64,000 nucleotides of DNA from Parafrankia irregularis. GTDB taxonomy: Bacteria > Actinomycetota > Actinomycetes > Frankiales > Frankiaceae. The stretch covers positions 100,214 to 164,213 of the forward strand of contig NZ_FAOZ01000019.1 of the NCBI RefSeq assembly GCF_001536285.1, written 5' to 3'. Position numbers and translations under genes: made by a program. The notes beneath the pieces are model-generated. The model was not told where the DNA came from. It saw only the letters and a program-made list of their open reading frames with translations, and searched no databases. Positions 45,037 to 53,009 of this stretch are shown here, in pieces; position 1 is the first letter of the stretch, and each line of letters begins with the position of its first letter.

Positions 45037-45409
45037 CGGGCGGATCCTGACACAGGATCCGCCCGGAGCGCAGGCCGTCACATCCCGGATGGAGAAGTGG
45101 CCGCCGACGCGGAACCGCTGGTGGACAGGAACATCCGTCTCGCGACAGATGTCAATGCCGGGTTGGGTGCCGGCGGTCGCCGCCGGGTGCCTATTACCTG
45201 TCGTGCGACCGGTCGCGGTGAATCCGCGGCAATCGACGTTTCTCCGAAGCGCGGCGAGACCGACCGGGTACGACTCGTGGCGCGACCGCCTGCCGCACCG
45301 GCTGGCTGCCCGGTGGTGACCCACACGTGGCATATTCAGCCTGCGTGGAGTATGCGCGCCGCGTGACCCGATATGTCGTAGCCCGGACTTCTGAGGAGCG
45401 CCACCGACG

Positions 45410-47005
45410 ATGACCGAGACCGGTGTTCTCGTTCAGGAGCCTCGGCCTGGCGACCCCGAAGTGCTTGGGCGTCACCGGGTTCTGGGCCGGCTCGGCGCCG
45501 GTGGCATGGGCGTCGTCTATCTCGCTGAAGGTCCGTTCGGGCGGGTGGCGGTCAAACTCGTCCGTGCGGAGCTGGCCGATGACGCGGATTTCCGCCGCCG
45601 CTTCCAGCGCGAGGTCCAGGCCTGTTTCCGGGTGGGGGGCGCACGTACGGCCCGGCTGGTCGACTTCGAGCTCACCGCCGACCGCCCGTGGCTCGCGACA
45701 GAGTTCTTCGACGCGCCCAACCTGGCCGAGCAGGTGCGGGCGGACGGCCCACTCGCCGCGGACGCGCAGCTGGTCCTGGCCGCGGGGCTCGCCGAGGCGC
45801 TGCTCTCGATCCACACGACGGGCCTGGTCCACCGCGACCTCAAGCCGTCGAACGTGCTGTGGACGCCCAGCGGGCCGAAAGTAATCGACTTCGGCATCGC
45901 GTCCGTGACCGACACGGTCGCCCTGACGTCGACCGGCCATTTCGTCGGCACCCCTGGATGGCACTCGCCGGAGCAGATATCCGGCCAGGAGGTCACGGCC
46001 GCCGCGGATATCTTCGCCTGGGGCGCGCTGCTCTGCTATGCCGCGAGCGGAAAGGCGCCGTTCGGCACCGGCAGCCCGGAGGTTGTGCTGGCCAGGGTCG
46101 CCGTCGCGGAGCCCGTAGTCGACCGCGAGCTGATCGCGCCTGCGCTGCGTGATCTGGTGACGACCGCGATGGTTCGTGATCCGGCGAGCCGGCCGACCGC
46201 CGTGGATCTTTATGAAGCTTTCGTGGGGCTGGTGCCCAGCGACGTCGCCTTCCCGGTGACCCGGGTTCTCGAAGCAAACCTGGCGGACACCCCACTGTCG
46301 ACCCCGGTGCGTGCGACCCGGACGGATCAGCCCGCACGGGAGAGCGTGCCGCCGGCCGCTCCGCCCGCAACCGGACCCAGCGGACCCAGCGGACCCGGCG
46401 GTGCGCGCCGGCTCGTCGCGGTCCTGGCCGTGCTGCTGATCGCTGCGGTGGGTGGGATCATCGGCCTCGTCCTGACTCAGAACGACGACACCGAGTCCCC
46501 CGCCGAGTCCGCCGAATCCGCCGAGTTCACAGCCAGCGAGCCGTGGCGCATCACCATCGACGACCAGATCGAGGGGAATGACGACACAGGCTGCACGGTG
46601 ACGGTGCTGGACGCGGATGGTGCCGTCGTCCAGCTGTTCGAGGGGGTCTACAGCCGGAAGGCCTACCAGGTCGCGGACACCGGCGTGTTCCACTGGACCG
46701 TCAACAATGACGGCTGCCTGGTGAACGCCGACGACAGCCCGGCCAGAACCGGGCTCCCCTTCCTCCAGATGGCCTACAGCGGGGACACCTCCGTGTTCGA
46801 CACGTCGGGGAGGATCTCGGTCGACCCGATCGACTTCGGCGACGCGACGGACTGCGAACTCACGCTGCGTGCGATCGACGGTCGGTCGCTCGACTTCGTC
46901 ACGGCACACAAGGGCGACGGCCCGGTCATGCTCAACGCGGGCGGCCCTGACAAGGTTTACCTCGCCGAGGCCGGCTGCGCCTTCAGGGTCTCCGTCCAGT
47001 CCTGA
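45410..47005 (+). CDS. Transmembrane serine/threonine protein kinase
   Basis: A protein of 531 residues. The N-terminal kinase domain (about 20-280) is canonical: LGRLGAGGMGVVYLAEG for ATP, VAVKLVRAE with the catalytic Lys, VHRDLKPSNVL, VIDFGIAS and GTPGWHSPEQ. A Pro/Ala linker leads to one membrane helix (LVAVLAVLLIAAVGGIIGLV) and a 170-residue extracellular part with four Cys (WRITIDDQIEGNDDTGCTVT), of no recognised fold. This is a PknB-type receptor kinase that should transduce an external signal. The ATG start is at 45410, after GAGGAGCGCCACCGACG. Confidence 0.95.
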   Translation: MTETGVLVQEPRPGDPEVLGRHRVLGRLGAGGMGVVYLAEGPFGRVAVKLVRAELADDADFRRRFQREVQACFRVGGARTARLVDFELTADRPWLATEFFDAPNLAEQVRADGPLAADAQLVLAAGLAEALLSIHTTGLVHRDLKPSNVLWTPSGPKVIDFGIASVTDTVALTSTGHFVGTPGWHSPEQISGQEVTAAADIFAWGALLCYAASGKAPFGTGSPEVVLARVAVAEPVVDRELIAPALRDLVTTAMVRDPASRPTAVDLYEAFVGLVPSDVAFPVTRVLEANLADTPLSTPVRATRTDQPARESVPPAAPPATGPSGPSGPGGARRLVAVLAVLLIAAVGGIIGLVLTQNDDTESPAESAESAEFTASEPWRITIDDQIEGNDDTGCTVTVLDADGAVVQLFEGVYSRKAYQVADTGVFHWTVNNDGCLVNADDSPARTGLPFLQMAYSGDTSVFDTSGRISVDPIDFGDATDCELTLRAIDGRSLDFVTAHKGDGPVMLNAGGPDKVYLAEAGCAFRVSVQS

Positions 47006-47229
47006 GAGCGGCGGGTTCACTCGGTTCGCGCAGGTCACGACCGGCAGTGCGTACCAACGCCGGTGCCTGCCCGGGGGTGCCTGTCTGTGCCGGAGGTGCC
47101 TGCCCAATAGATGACACAGACGGGTGCCTTCCCGGCGAAGGGGTCATTCTGGACCGACCCGGCTCAGGTCATGTCGACCTCTGCTCGAGACGTGTCGACC
47201 TTGCGTGGTGGAAGGCAGGACGAGGAAAC

Positions 47230-47661
47230 ATGACCAGGCAGCAGCGGACACCCATGGTCAGGGGCGGGATCGCCCTCGCGCTCACCGCGAGCGTGCTGAC
47301 CGGTCTGACGGCCTGCGGCTCCAAGAACGACGCGGACAAGTTCGCCGAGAAGCTGCGCACGAAAGGCTACGGCAAGGTCCACGTGTCCGCGGACATCGAG
47401 CGCAAGGGTGGGAAGAAGCGCACCGTCGCCTACGACGCGCATGTCCTGGTGAACACGGACGCCGACCCGCAGACCTGCGACGTCGAACTCGAGAACGACG
47501 TGCGCTCCTCGGGCCGCGGTCTCGTCGACTACTTCGACGTCGACGAGGTCCGCGACGCCCGCGGCTCCGGGCACGAGGTCGAGGACGACCGCACCTGGCC
47601 GGACAACCCGACCCTCACCCAGCTGCGGGCCGAACTCACCGAGCACGCCATCGACTGCTGA
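47230..47661 (+). CDS. Small secreted lipoprotein
   Basis: A protein of 143 residues. The signal LALTASVLTGLTACG has a lipobox Cys. The mature part is charged and lysine/aspartate-rich (FAEKLRTKGYGKVHVSADIE, DYFDVDEVRDARGSGHEVED), ending in Cys. There is no known family. It follows the receptor kinase by 224 bp on the same strand and could be a partner or neighbour. GGACGAGGAAAC precedes the ATG. Confidence 0.75.
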   Translation: MTRQQRTPMVRGGIALALTASVLTGLTACGSKNDADKFAEKLRTKGYGKVHVSADIERKGGKKRTVAYDAHVLVNTDADPQTCDVELENDVRSSGRGLVDYFDVDEVRDARGSGHEVEDDRTWPDNPTLTQLRAELTEHAIDC

Positions 47662-47705
47662 CGCCCGACCGGACGCGTCCACCGCCACCGCTTCCGAGCA
47701 ACAAT

Positions 47706-47746
47706 CGAGGATTTCGGCTTCCGTAGAGCTTGTAGCAGAATCCTGA
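47706..47746. repeat. Dispersed palindrome family, copy 4 (weak)
   Basis: CGAGGATTTCGGCTT (47706-47720) and a degenerate partner around CAGAATCCTGAG keep the GGATTTCGG and AATCCT cores but pair poorly. It lies 45 bp after the lipoprotein stop. Confidence 0.4.
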
Positions 47747-47882
47747 GTCGCGGCGGATCCGGACCAGCAGCATGGGCTTGGCGGAGCCATGCTGACGGAA
47801 GGCGAACCGCACCCGCACTGCCACGCAGCACCGGCAGTTCACCTCAAGCGGGGCAAAAGGGGCGCAGATTCGCCTGGCGGTG

Positions 47883-47936
47883 CGCAAGAGTGAAGGATTT
47901 TGGTCGTCGGAACAACCAAAATCCTTCACTCTTGCG
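47883..47936. repeat. Dispersed palindrome family, copy 5 (perfect hairpin)
   Basis: Perfect 22-bp arms (47883-47904 and 47915-47936; outer GCAAGAGTGAAGG, inner GATTTTGGT) around a 10-base loop. It is the most regular copy. It lies between the convergent lipoprotein and DUF692 genes and could also act as a bidirectional terminator. The gap 47662-48015 shows nothing else. Confidence 0.8.
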
Positions 47937-48015
47937 ACTCGACAAACAGAGCCGCCGGGCTACCGGGCTCTCGGAGTGCTGACCACGTTCATGGAGCGCG
48001 AACCTCCATGCCCAG

Positions 48016-49569
48016 TCAAGATCTCGGCAGGATCGGATTGGTCGCCGACTGGTCCGGCCTGGTCCACGGGCGCCGCCCGGTCGGCGAGCTTCGTGAGCCC
48101 GGGTCGATCGGTGGAGCGGGGAACTTCAGCAACCGAAAGGCACCGCCCGGGAGCCGAACGGCGGCAACCGCACGCCGGTCGGCCGAACGCCCGGTCCGTA
48201 CGGCGAACGGCCGTCTCGGCAGGGTGTGCGTCAGGAGCTCGGCCACGGCAACGATGCCGAGCGTGGTGCGGACGGACTCGGCGAAGGCACACCCGTCGGC
48301 GACCGGGCCGCGCGGTGGCGCGCCGGCCGCGTAGTGGGCGAACCGGTCAGCGAAGCCGGGGATCCGCGCAAGCGCCGGCCACACGGCTGCCACCTCGCGT
48401 GTCCGCTTGTCCAGCAGGGCCGCCCGAGTGGCCGCGAGACCGGCCGGATCAAACGCGGCCGGGTCAGGCCCGCCGGCGACCAGCGCTCGCACCAGATCAA
48501 CCTGCTCAACCGCCAGGTCGCGCTGCTCAACCGCCAGGTCGCGCTGCTCAACCGCCAGGTCGCGCTGCTCAGCCGCCAGGTCGCGCTGCTCAGCCGCCGG
48601 GACCCGCTGTTCATCCGCCGGATCCGGTTGCTCGGCAGCCAGATCCGCCTGTGGGGCCGCGTTCCAGCCGCCGGCCGGCTTCGCGGTCCGGCACGAGTCG
48701 GCAAACCGCGGCGCGGGCTGGGCCGCGGGCGCGACTGACAGGACGCCCGCCACGGCGTCGAGCTCGGCGTTCATCCCGGCGGCGCTGGGATAGTCGCCGT
48801 CGCGTTCCAGCATGACCGGGAGGCGGTGCGGGCATCGGTGGACCGCCTCGGCCAGCAGGTCCAGCACCGCCGGGGGCACGGGGTGGCGGTGGGTGTCGTG
48901 GTAGCGGCCGTCGTGTTCGACCCCGCCGGCCACGTGCACGTAGGCGATCCGCTCCCAGGGAAGCCGGTCGAGGAACCGAGCCGGGTCGAGGCCGTGGTTG
49001 TGCCGGTCGGCGTGGAGATTGGCCACGTCCAGGACCAGCAGCGCGTCGGTCCGCTCGGCCAGCTCGGTCAGGAAGTCCGCCGGATGCAGATGGTCCGCCG
49101 GCCACCGCAGCAGAGAGGCCGGATGTTCCAGCGCCAGCGGCACACCCAGCTCGGCGGTGACCGCCCGGACGTTGCCCACCACCACGTCGAGCGACTGCCG
49201 GGTCAGTGGCACCGGCAGCAGGTGCCCCGCCTCGAGGCCGCCGGCGCGGACCATTGCGACATGCTCGCTGACCAGTGGCGCCTGGCACCGCTGGGCCACC
49301 GCGGCGAGGCGCGCGACGCGAGCGGGCTGCGGACGCTCCGTGCTTCCCAGGGACAGCCGGATTCCATGCGGAACGATCGGGACGCCCCGGCCGGCAAGGG
49401 TGGCGAGTGAAGCCGGCAGCGGTGCCCGCGGGTCCACGGCCTCCGCGATGACCTCGACGAACGTCAGGTCGGAGCGCTGCGCGAGCACGTTCGCCAGCGG
49501 CGGGCGCCACCCGGCGCCCAGACCTGGGCTCAGCCCGGATGGCTTTCGTCCCGAACGGTCGTCACCCAC
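48016..49569 (-). CDS. DUF692/MNIO-family multinuclear iron oxidative enzyme with fused C-terminal partner-like region
   Basis: A protein of 517 residues. The TIM-barrel DUF692 part (about 15-275) keeps the metal-binding set of MbnB/TglH enzymes: PHGIRLSLG (His68), SEHVAM (Glu102-His103), LEHPAS (Glu148), LDVANLHADRHNHG (Asp181, Asn184, His186), YVHVAGG (His212) and LERDGD (Glu255). A heptad repeat AEQRDLA follows at about 320-372 (DNA repeat 48502-48648). The C-terminal ~145 residues (LVRALVAGGPDPAAFDPAGL) resemble MNIO partner proteins. MNIO enzymes oxidatively modify Cys or other residues in RiPP precursors. GTG 49569 lies inside the end of the TIGR04222 gene, which it overlaps by 8 bp. 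Confidence 0.85.
   Translation of the reverse strand: MGDDRSGRKPSGLSPGLGAGWRPPLANVLAQRSDLTFVEVIAEAVDPRAPLPASLATLAGRGVPIVPHGIRLSLGSTERPQPARVARLAAVAQRCQAPLVSEHVAMVRAGGLEAGHLLPVPLTRQSLDVVVGNVRAVTAELGVPLALEHPASLLRWPADHLHPADFLTELAERTDALLVLDVANLHADRHNHGLDPARFLDRLPWERIAYVHVAGGVEHDGRYHDTHRHPVPPAVLDLLAEAVHRCPHRLPVMLERDGDYPSAAGMNAELDAVAGVLSVAPAAQPAPRFADSCRTAKPAGGWNAAPQADLAAEQPDPADEQRVPAAEQRDLAAEQRDLAVEQRDLAVEQRDLAVEQVDLVRALVAGGPDPAAFDPAGLAATRAALLDKRTREVAAVWPALARIPGFADRFAHYAAGAPPRGPVADGCAFAESVRTTLGIVAVAELLTHTLPRRPFAVRTGRSADRRAVAAVRLPGGAFRLLKFPAPPIDPGSRSSPTGRRPWTRPDQSATNPILPRS
48502..48648. repeat. Seven 21-bp units encoding the AEQRDLA heptad
   Basis: CTGCTCAACCGCCAGGTCGCG and variants run in tandem at 21-bp steps; the first four units are almost identical, the last three have diverged. 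On the minus strand each encodes seven residues (AEQRDLA type), linking the iron-enzyme barrel to the C-terminal domain. Confidence 0.85.
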
Positions 49570-50521
49570 CGCAGCCGCCACCGCCACCGCCTCCGCCGCC
49601 ACCACCACCGCAGCCGCCACCACCACCGTGGCCGGCACCACAGCCACCACCACCGATGTACCCGCCGTCGCTGCTGCCGCCACCGCCGAAGCCGCTGCCA
49701 TCGCGCCGCGGCCGGTCGAACCCCAACCACCCGGCGAGGTTCCGGTCAGCCGCCCACAGTGCGGCCAGGCCGAACAGTGACACGGCCAGTGCGCGCTCGC
49801 CCTGCAGGCCGCCCGAACGCAGCCCGCCGAAGTCGGCCCGAGCCTGGCGCACCACGCGATGGCCGGCTGACGTGAGCAACGGGCTGCGCCATGGCAGGGT
49901 GGCGACGACGACCAGCAGCACGGTGGCCACCAGTTCGACCACGAGGAAGCCGACCGGCCGGTGCCGGGAAACCCCGAACACCAGCCTGATCAGACCGATT
50001 CCCAGCAGCGGGAGAAAGAAACTGTTCAGTGCCCGGATTGTTCGGACCTGCTCCGGTGACGCGACGAACCCGAACCCGGCCAGATGGCCATGCGCAGCCA
50101 CGACCCGAGGGTCTCTCGCGAGACGGCTCACCAGCTGAGAAGGCCGTGCTGCTCCCATCGCGCCGACCCGGTCGAGCACCATCTGCTCGACCGGGCCAAC
50201 AACCCCCGGGGCCGGTCGCCGGGCGACCTGAAGCCACCCGTGCGGCTGCGCCGGGCACAGGTAACCCTGTTCGCACAGCGAGACGACTGCGACGTTCACC
50301 GCCCGCTCCAGGCCGCCGGTCAGATAGGCATAGTCCCCGTGCAGCTGGCTGTTCGAATGAACCGGAGAACCATCGGCGCGGCTCAGCATCCGCTGCCGCA
50401 TGAGAAAAACAAGACCAGCGACTCCCACCAACGCCCAGCCGTAGATCCTGAGGAAGGTAGGGCCGCTGATCCCCCAGGTATCGCCCTGGGCCGCGAGCAC
50501 CACGACTCCGCTGGCTGCCAC
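49562..50521 (-). CDS. TIGR04222 membrane protein with Gly/Cys-rich C-terminal tail
   Basis: A protein of 319 residues. Membrane segments flank a cytosolic-type middle: LRIYGWALVGVAGLVFLMRQ at the start, FFLPLLGIGLIRLVFGV and GFLVVELVATVLLVVVATLP later. The conserved YLTGGLERAVNVAVVSLCEQ block defines TIGR04222. The last ~45 residues are almost only Gly with Ser, His and three Cys (GGGGCGAGHGGGGGCGGG). This family is known to occur beside DUF692 genes, with its low-complexity Cys tail proposed as the modified part. The GTG start has no clear ribosome site. The next gene overlaps its 3' end by 8 bp. Confidence 0.85.
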   Translation of the reverse strand: MAASGVVVLAAQGDTWGISGPTFLRIYGWALVGVAGLVFLMRQRMLSRADGSPVHSNSQLHGDYAYLTGGLERAVNVAVVSLCEQGYLCPAQPHGWLQVARRPAPGVVGPVEQMVLDRVGAMGAARPSQLVSRLARDPRVVAAHGHLAGFGFVASPEQVRTIRALNSFFLPLLGIGLIRLVFGVSRHRPVGFLVVELVATVLLVVVATLPWRSPLLTSAGHRVVRQARADFGGLRSGGLQGERALAVSLFGLAALWAADRNLAGWLGFDRPRRDGSGFGGGGSSDGGYIGGGGCGAGHGGGGGCGGGGGGGGGGGGCGG

Positions 50522-50637
50522 GGACCGATCGTGCGGCAGCGCGCCGGGCGGCGTCCAGGAAACCCGGCCCGCGCGACCAGTCGGCTCAACGACTGCCGAT
50601 TACCGGTCAGGCTCCTTGTCGGCAGCGGTTCAACTGG

Positions 50638-51648
50638 TCAGAACGTGAGGGTGCGTCCTTCGGGGGCGGTGGTGTAGGCGACGCCGTCGACCTTCAGCCC
50701 GTCCGCGTTGACCAGGGTGATGGTGCCGCCGCTGTTGCCGAGCGCGACCGGTGCCGGGACGGGGATCCGCGCCGCGTCGCCGGGGGGAAGCACCGGGCCG
50801 GTCAGGTTGGCGCGGTGGCTGGCGCGGTCGATCAGGGACCAACCGGTCAGATCGACCGGCTCGGCGGTCGTGTTGAGCAGTGTGATGGTTTCGGCCTCCG
50901 GGGCGGGACCGAGCGGGTTGACCAGCGCGGCGATGATGCGGATCTGCCGGTCGGGCTCGCCGGGGGCGGGGTGGCCGGCCGGGCCTGCGGGCGGAACGCC
51001 GACCAGGGTGTGGCCGGTGCTGTCGTGGGTGTGCCACATCTGGTTCTGGAACGCGAGGAAGATCGCGACCCATCGGTCGGCAAACGCGAGCAGGAGCCCA
51101 CCGTCCTGCCAGACACCGTCATCCCGGGTGAACTGGCGGCTGTTGCCCTGGTTCATGTGGATGTCGTGGACGCCGTTCCCGGGAAGAAATCCGAAGACCT
51201 TGTCGGGGGTGGTGGGTTCCGGGCCCCAGCGCTCCCCGAAGGCGTACAGCCGGGCGGTCGAATCGGCCTCGGCGCGTTGGACGTAGTGGTCGAGCTTGTC
51301 CGCCAGGTCGTTGTCGGGACCGGGCTTGTCCGACGGCAGTGTTCGCAGGCTGGTGCGGTCGAACAGGTTGCCGCGAATGAAATCGAGCGCGAGCCCACCC
51401 GGTGTGCTGTCCAGTGGGTTGAAGCCGTCGGGAAGGGCGGCCAGCCCGGGCAGGATCGGATGGGTGAAGTCCTCGGAGGCGGTGTAGAGAAGCTCCGCCG
51501 GGGCCTGGGAGGACAGCACGTTGACCGCCACCCGGAACATTGTTCCGGCCGCCTCCACCTGGATCTGGTAATGCGGGCTGTCCGTGCCGCCCTCCCGGCG
51601 GTGGTCACGAACGCGGCCGGCGAGAACTCCGTAGGATTTCAACGGCAT
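50638..51648 (-). CDS. DUF2278 (YukJ-like) protein with lamin-tail domain
   Basis: A protein of 336 residues. The N-terminal DUF2278 domain starts MPLKSYGVLAGRVRDHRREG and carries VHDIHMNQGNSRQF and GGLLLAFADRWVAIFLAFQN. The C-terminal ~110 residues form a lamin-tail (LTD) beta-sandwich with ETITLLNTTAEPVDLTGWSL and NSGGTITLVNADGLKVDGV. The family is linked to extracellular or nuclease-associated proteins, but the role is unknown. No signal peptide is seen. ATG 51648 follows GGAGG by 5 bases. Confidence 0.85.
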   Translation of the reverse strand: MPLKSYGVLAGRVRDHRREGGTDSPHYQIQVEAAGTMFRVAVNVLSSQAPAELLYTASEDFTHPILPGLAALPDGFNPLDSTPGGLALDFIRGNLFDRTSLRTLPSDKPGPDNDLADKLDHYVQRAEADSTARLYAFGERWGPEPTTPDKVFGFLPGNGVHDIHMNQGNSRQFTRDDGVWQDGGLLLAFADRWVAIFLAFQNQMWHTHDSTGHTLVGVPPAGPAGHPAPGEPDRQIRIIAALVNPLGPAPEAETITLLNTTAEPVDLTGWSLIDRASHRANLTGPVLPPGDAARIPVPAPVALGNSGGTITLVNADGLKVDGVAYTTAPEGRTLTF

Positions 51649-51915
51649 GACAACCTCCACCTGACTTTCCCCGTGGTTGCAACGCTCACGCGGAGCGTAG
51701 CAGCAAGGTGAGAGGTCGCGGCACGACGGTGCCGTGTTGCTGATTCCGGGATTCCGGCGACCGCTCTGCCTTCGCACCCCTGCGGTCGCGGGTATCGCCG
51801 GCGGAAAGCCCGCCAGGAAGCAAGGGAAGGGAAGCGTGCTTCATCGGTGGATGAAACGGGAGGTGAATATTCGTGGTTGGTAGCCCGGGCGGCAGCCCGC
51901 CGTCGCTGCTTCTGA

Positions 51916-51966
51916 GCAAGAAATGAGGATTATGGCTGCGAGGGCAACCAAAATCCCACTTCTTGC
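51916..51966. repeat. Dispersed palindrome family, copy 6
   Basis: Left arm GCAAGAAATGAGGATTATGG and right arm CAACCAAAATCCCACTTCTTGC are related as an imperfect inverted repeat, very close to copy 3. It lies in the 405-bp gap 51649-52053, where no gene is seen. Confidence 0.7.
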
Positions 51967-52053
51967 GAGTTGCCAGGTGGATCCCCGGGTTCGGCGAAGA
52001 CAGGCAGGTTCGAGCGAACCTGGGCGGGGTTGCCACGGGCCAGATCCGGCTGG

Positions 52054-52815
52054 TCATGGGCGCAGCCGGGTTCGCAGGACGTCCAGCTCGGGGTCGGTGA
52101 TGCCGTGGGCGGCGGCCCAGCCGGTGGCGCCGCCCCACTTGTCGTCGAGCCGCTCGAAGAACGTCCACATGGTCTCCGGTCGGCAGCTGATGTCCCGCCT
52201 GGCCGCCGGCCGGCTGTTGTAGGTGGGCAGTGAGGCGAGCCGTTCCGCGATCAGTGGCAGCCGCTCGTTGGTGAGGACGTAGTCGTCGACGATCGCTGAC
52301 CGCTCCACCCCCGCGATGTCGAGGACGAGCGCGGCGAGCACCCCGGTGCGGTCCTTGCCGGCAGCGCAGTGGAACAGCGCCGGCAGCTCCACCGGCCGGG
52401 TGAGCAGCCGGATGGCATCCGGCGCCTCGCTGCCGGACCGGAGCAGATAGTCGAGGTAGTGGTCGGCGATCTCCTGCTTCGACCGGCGCTCGACGATCAC
52501 CTTGTGCTCCGGGTCGCCGGGAACCAGGTAGGAGTCCGGCACGAACGCCAGGTTGTGGTAGCGCACGTCGGTCTCGGCGAGCAGGCCACGGCCTTCCGCC
52601 GCCGCCTCCCTCGGGGTGCGCAGGTCCAGCACGGCGCGCAGGCCGAGACCGTCAACCAGCCGCCGGATGTCGTCCAGGCTGAGCAGCTGCACTGTGTCGG
52701 TCCGGAACAGCACACCGCGGGCGGTCCGGCCGCCGCCCGCCAGCGGCAGCCCGCCGAGGTCCCGCGCGTTCACACACCCGTCGAGCTGGATCCAGCGATC
52801 GGTCACGAGCCCCAT
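52054..52815 (-). CDS. Protein tyrosine phosphatase (PtpB/LipA-like)
   Basis: A protein of 253 residues. LDGCVNARDLGGLPLAGGGR at the N-terminus and the P-loop HCAAGKDRTGV (Cys150, Arg156) with the general-acid region upstream identify the Tyr_phosphatase3 family. These dual-specific enzymes remove phosphate from Tyr/Ser/Thr, or from lipids in PtpB. No signal peptide is seen, so it is cytosolic or exported without one. ATG 52815; a GTG at 52803 is the alternative. It may counteract the several kinases of this window, but no link is shown. Confidence 0.92.
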   Translation of the reverse strand: MGLVTDRWIQLDGCVNARDLGGLPLAGGGRTARGVLFRTDTVQLLSLDDIRRLVDGLGLRAVLDLRTPREAAAEGRGLLAETDVRYHNLAFVPDSYLVPGDPEHKVIVERRSKQEIADHYLDYLLRSGSEAPDAIRLLTRPVELPALFHCAAGKDRTGVLAALVLDIAGVERSAIVDDYVLTNERLPLIAERLASLPTYNSRPAARRDISCRPETMWTFFERLDDKWGGATGWAAAHGITDPELDVLRTRLRP

Positions 52816-52910
52816 TCTGCCCCGACCCCGCGTGCGACCCGAGCGAATCTGAAACCAGCATTCCGCACCGGCCGGACGTCGCGCGCGACTCGGGGTGACG
52901 GGTCAACGCG

Positions 52911-52945
52911 ACTCGGCCGGTGATCGAGTCGATCACCGGCCGAGT
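52911..52945 (-). terminator. Long perfect hairpin after the giant secreted protein gene
   Basis: 17-bp arms (52911-52927, 52929-52945; ACTCGGCCGGTGATCGA) form an almost continuous palindrome. It sits 65 bp past the stop codon of the gene at 53010 in its direction. Confidence 0.75.
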
Positions 52946-53009
52946 GCGGTGTTTGCGCTGCCCCGTGCGCGCTACCTGCGCGCGCTCCGCGGGTTTGTCA
53001 TTCGTCCTG

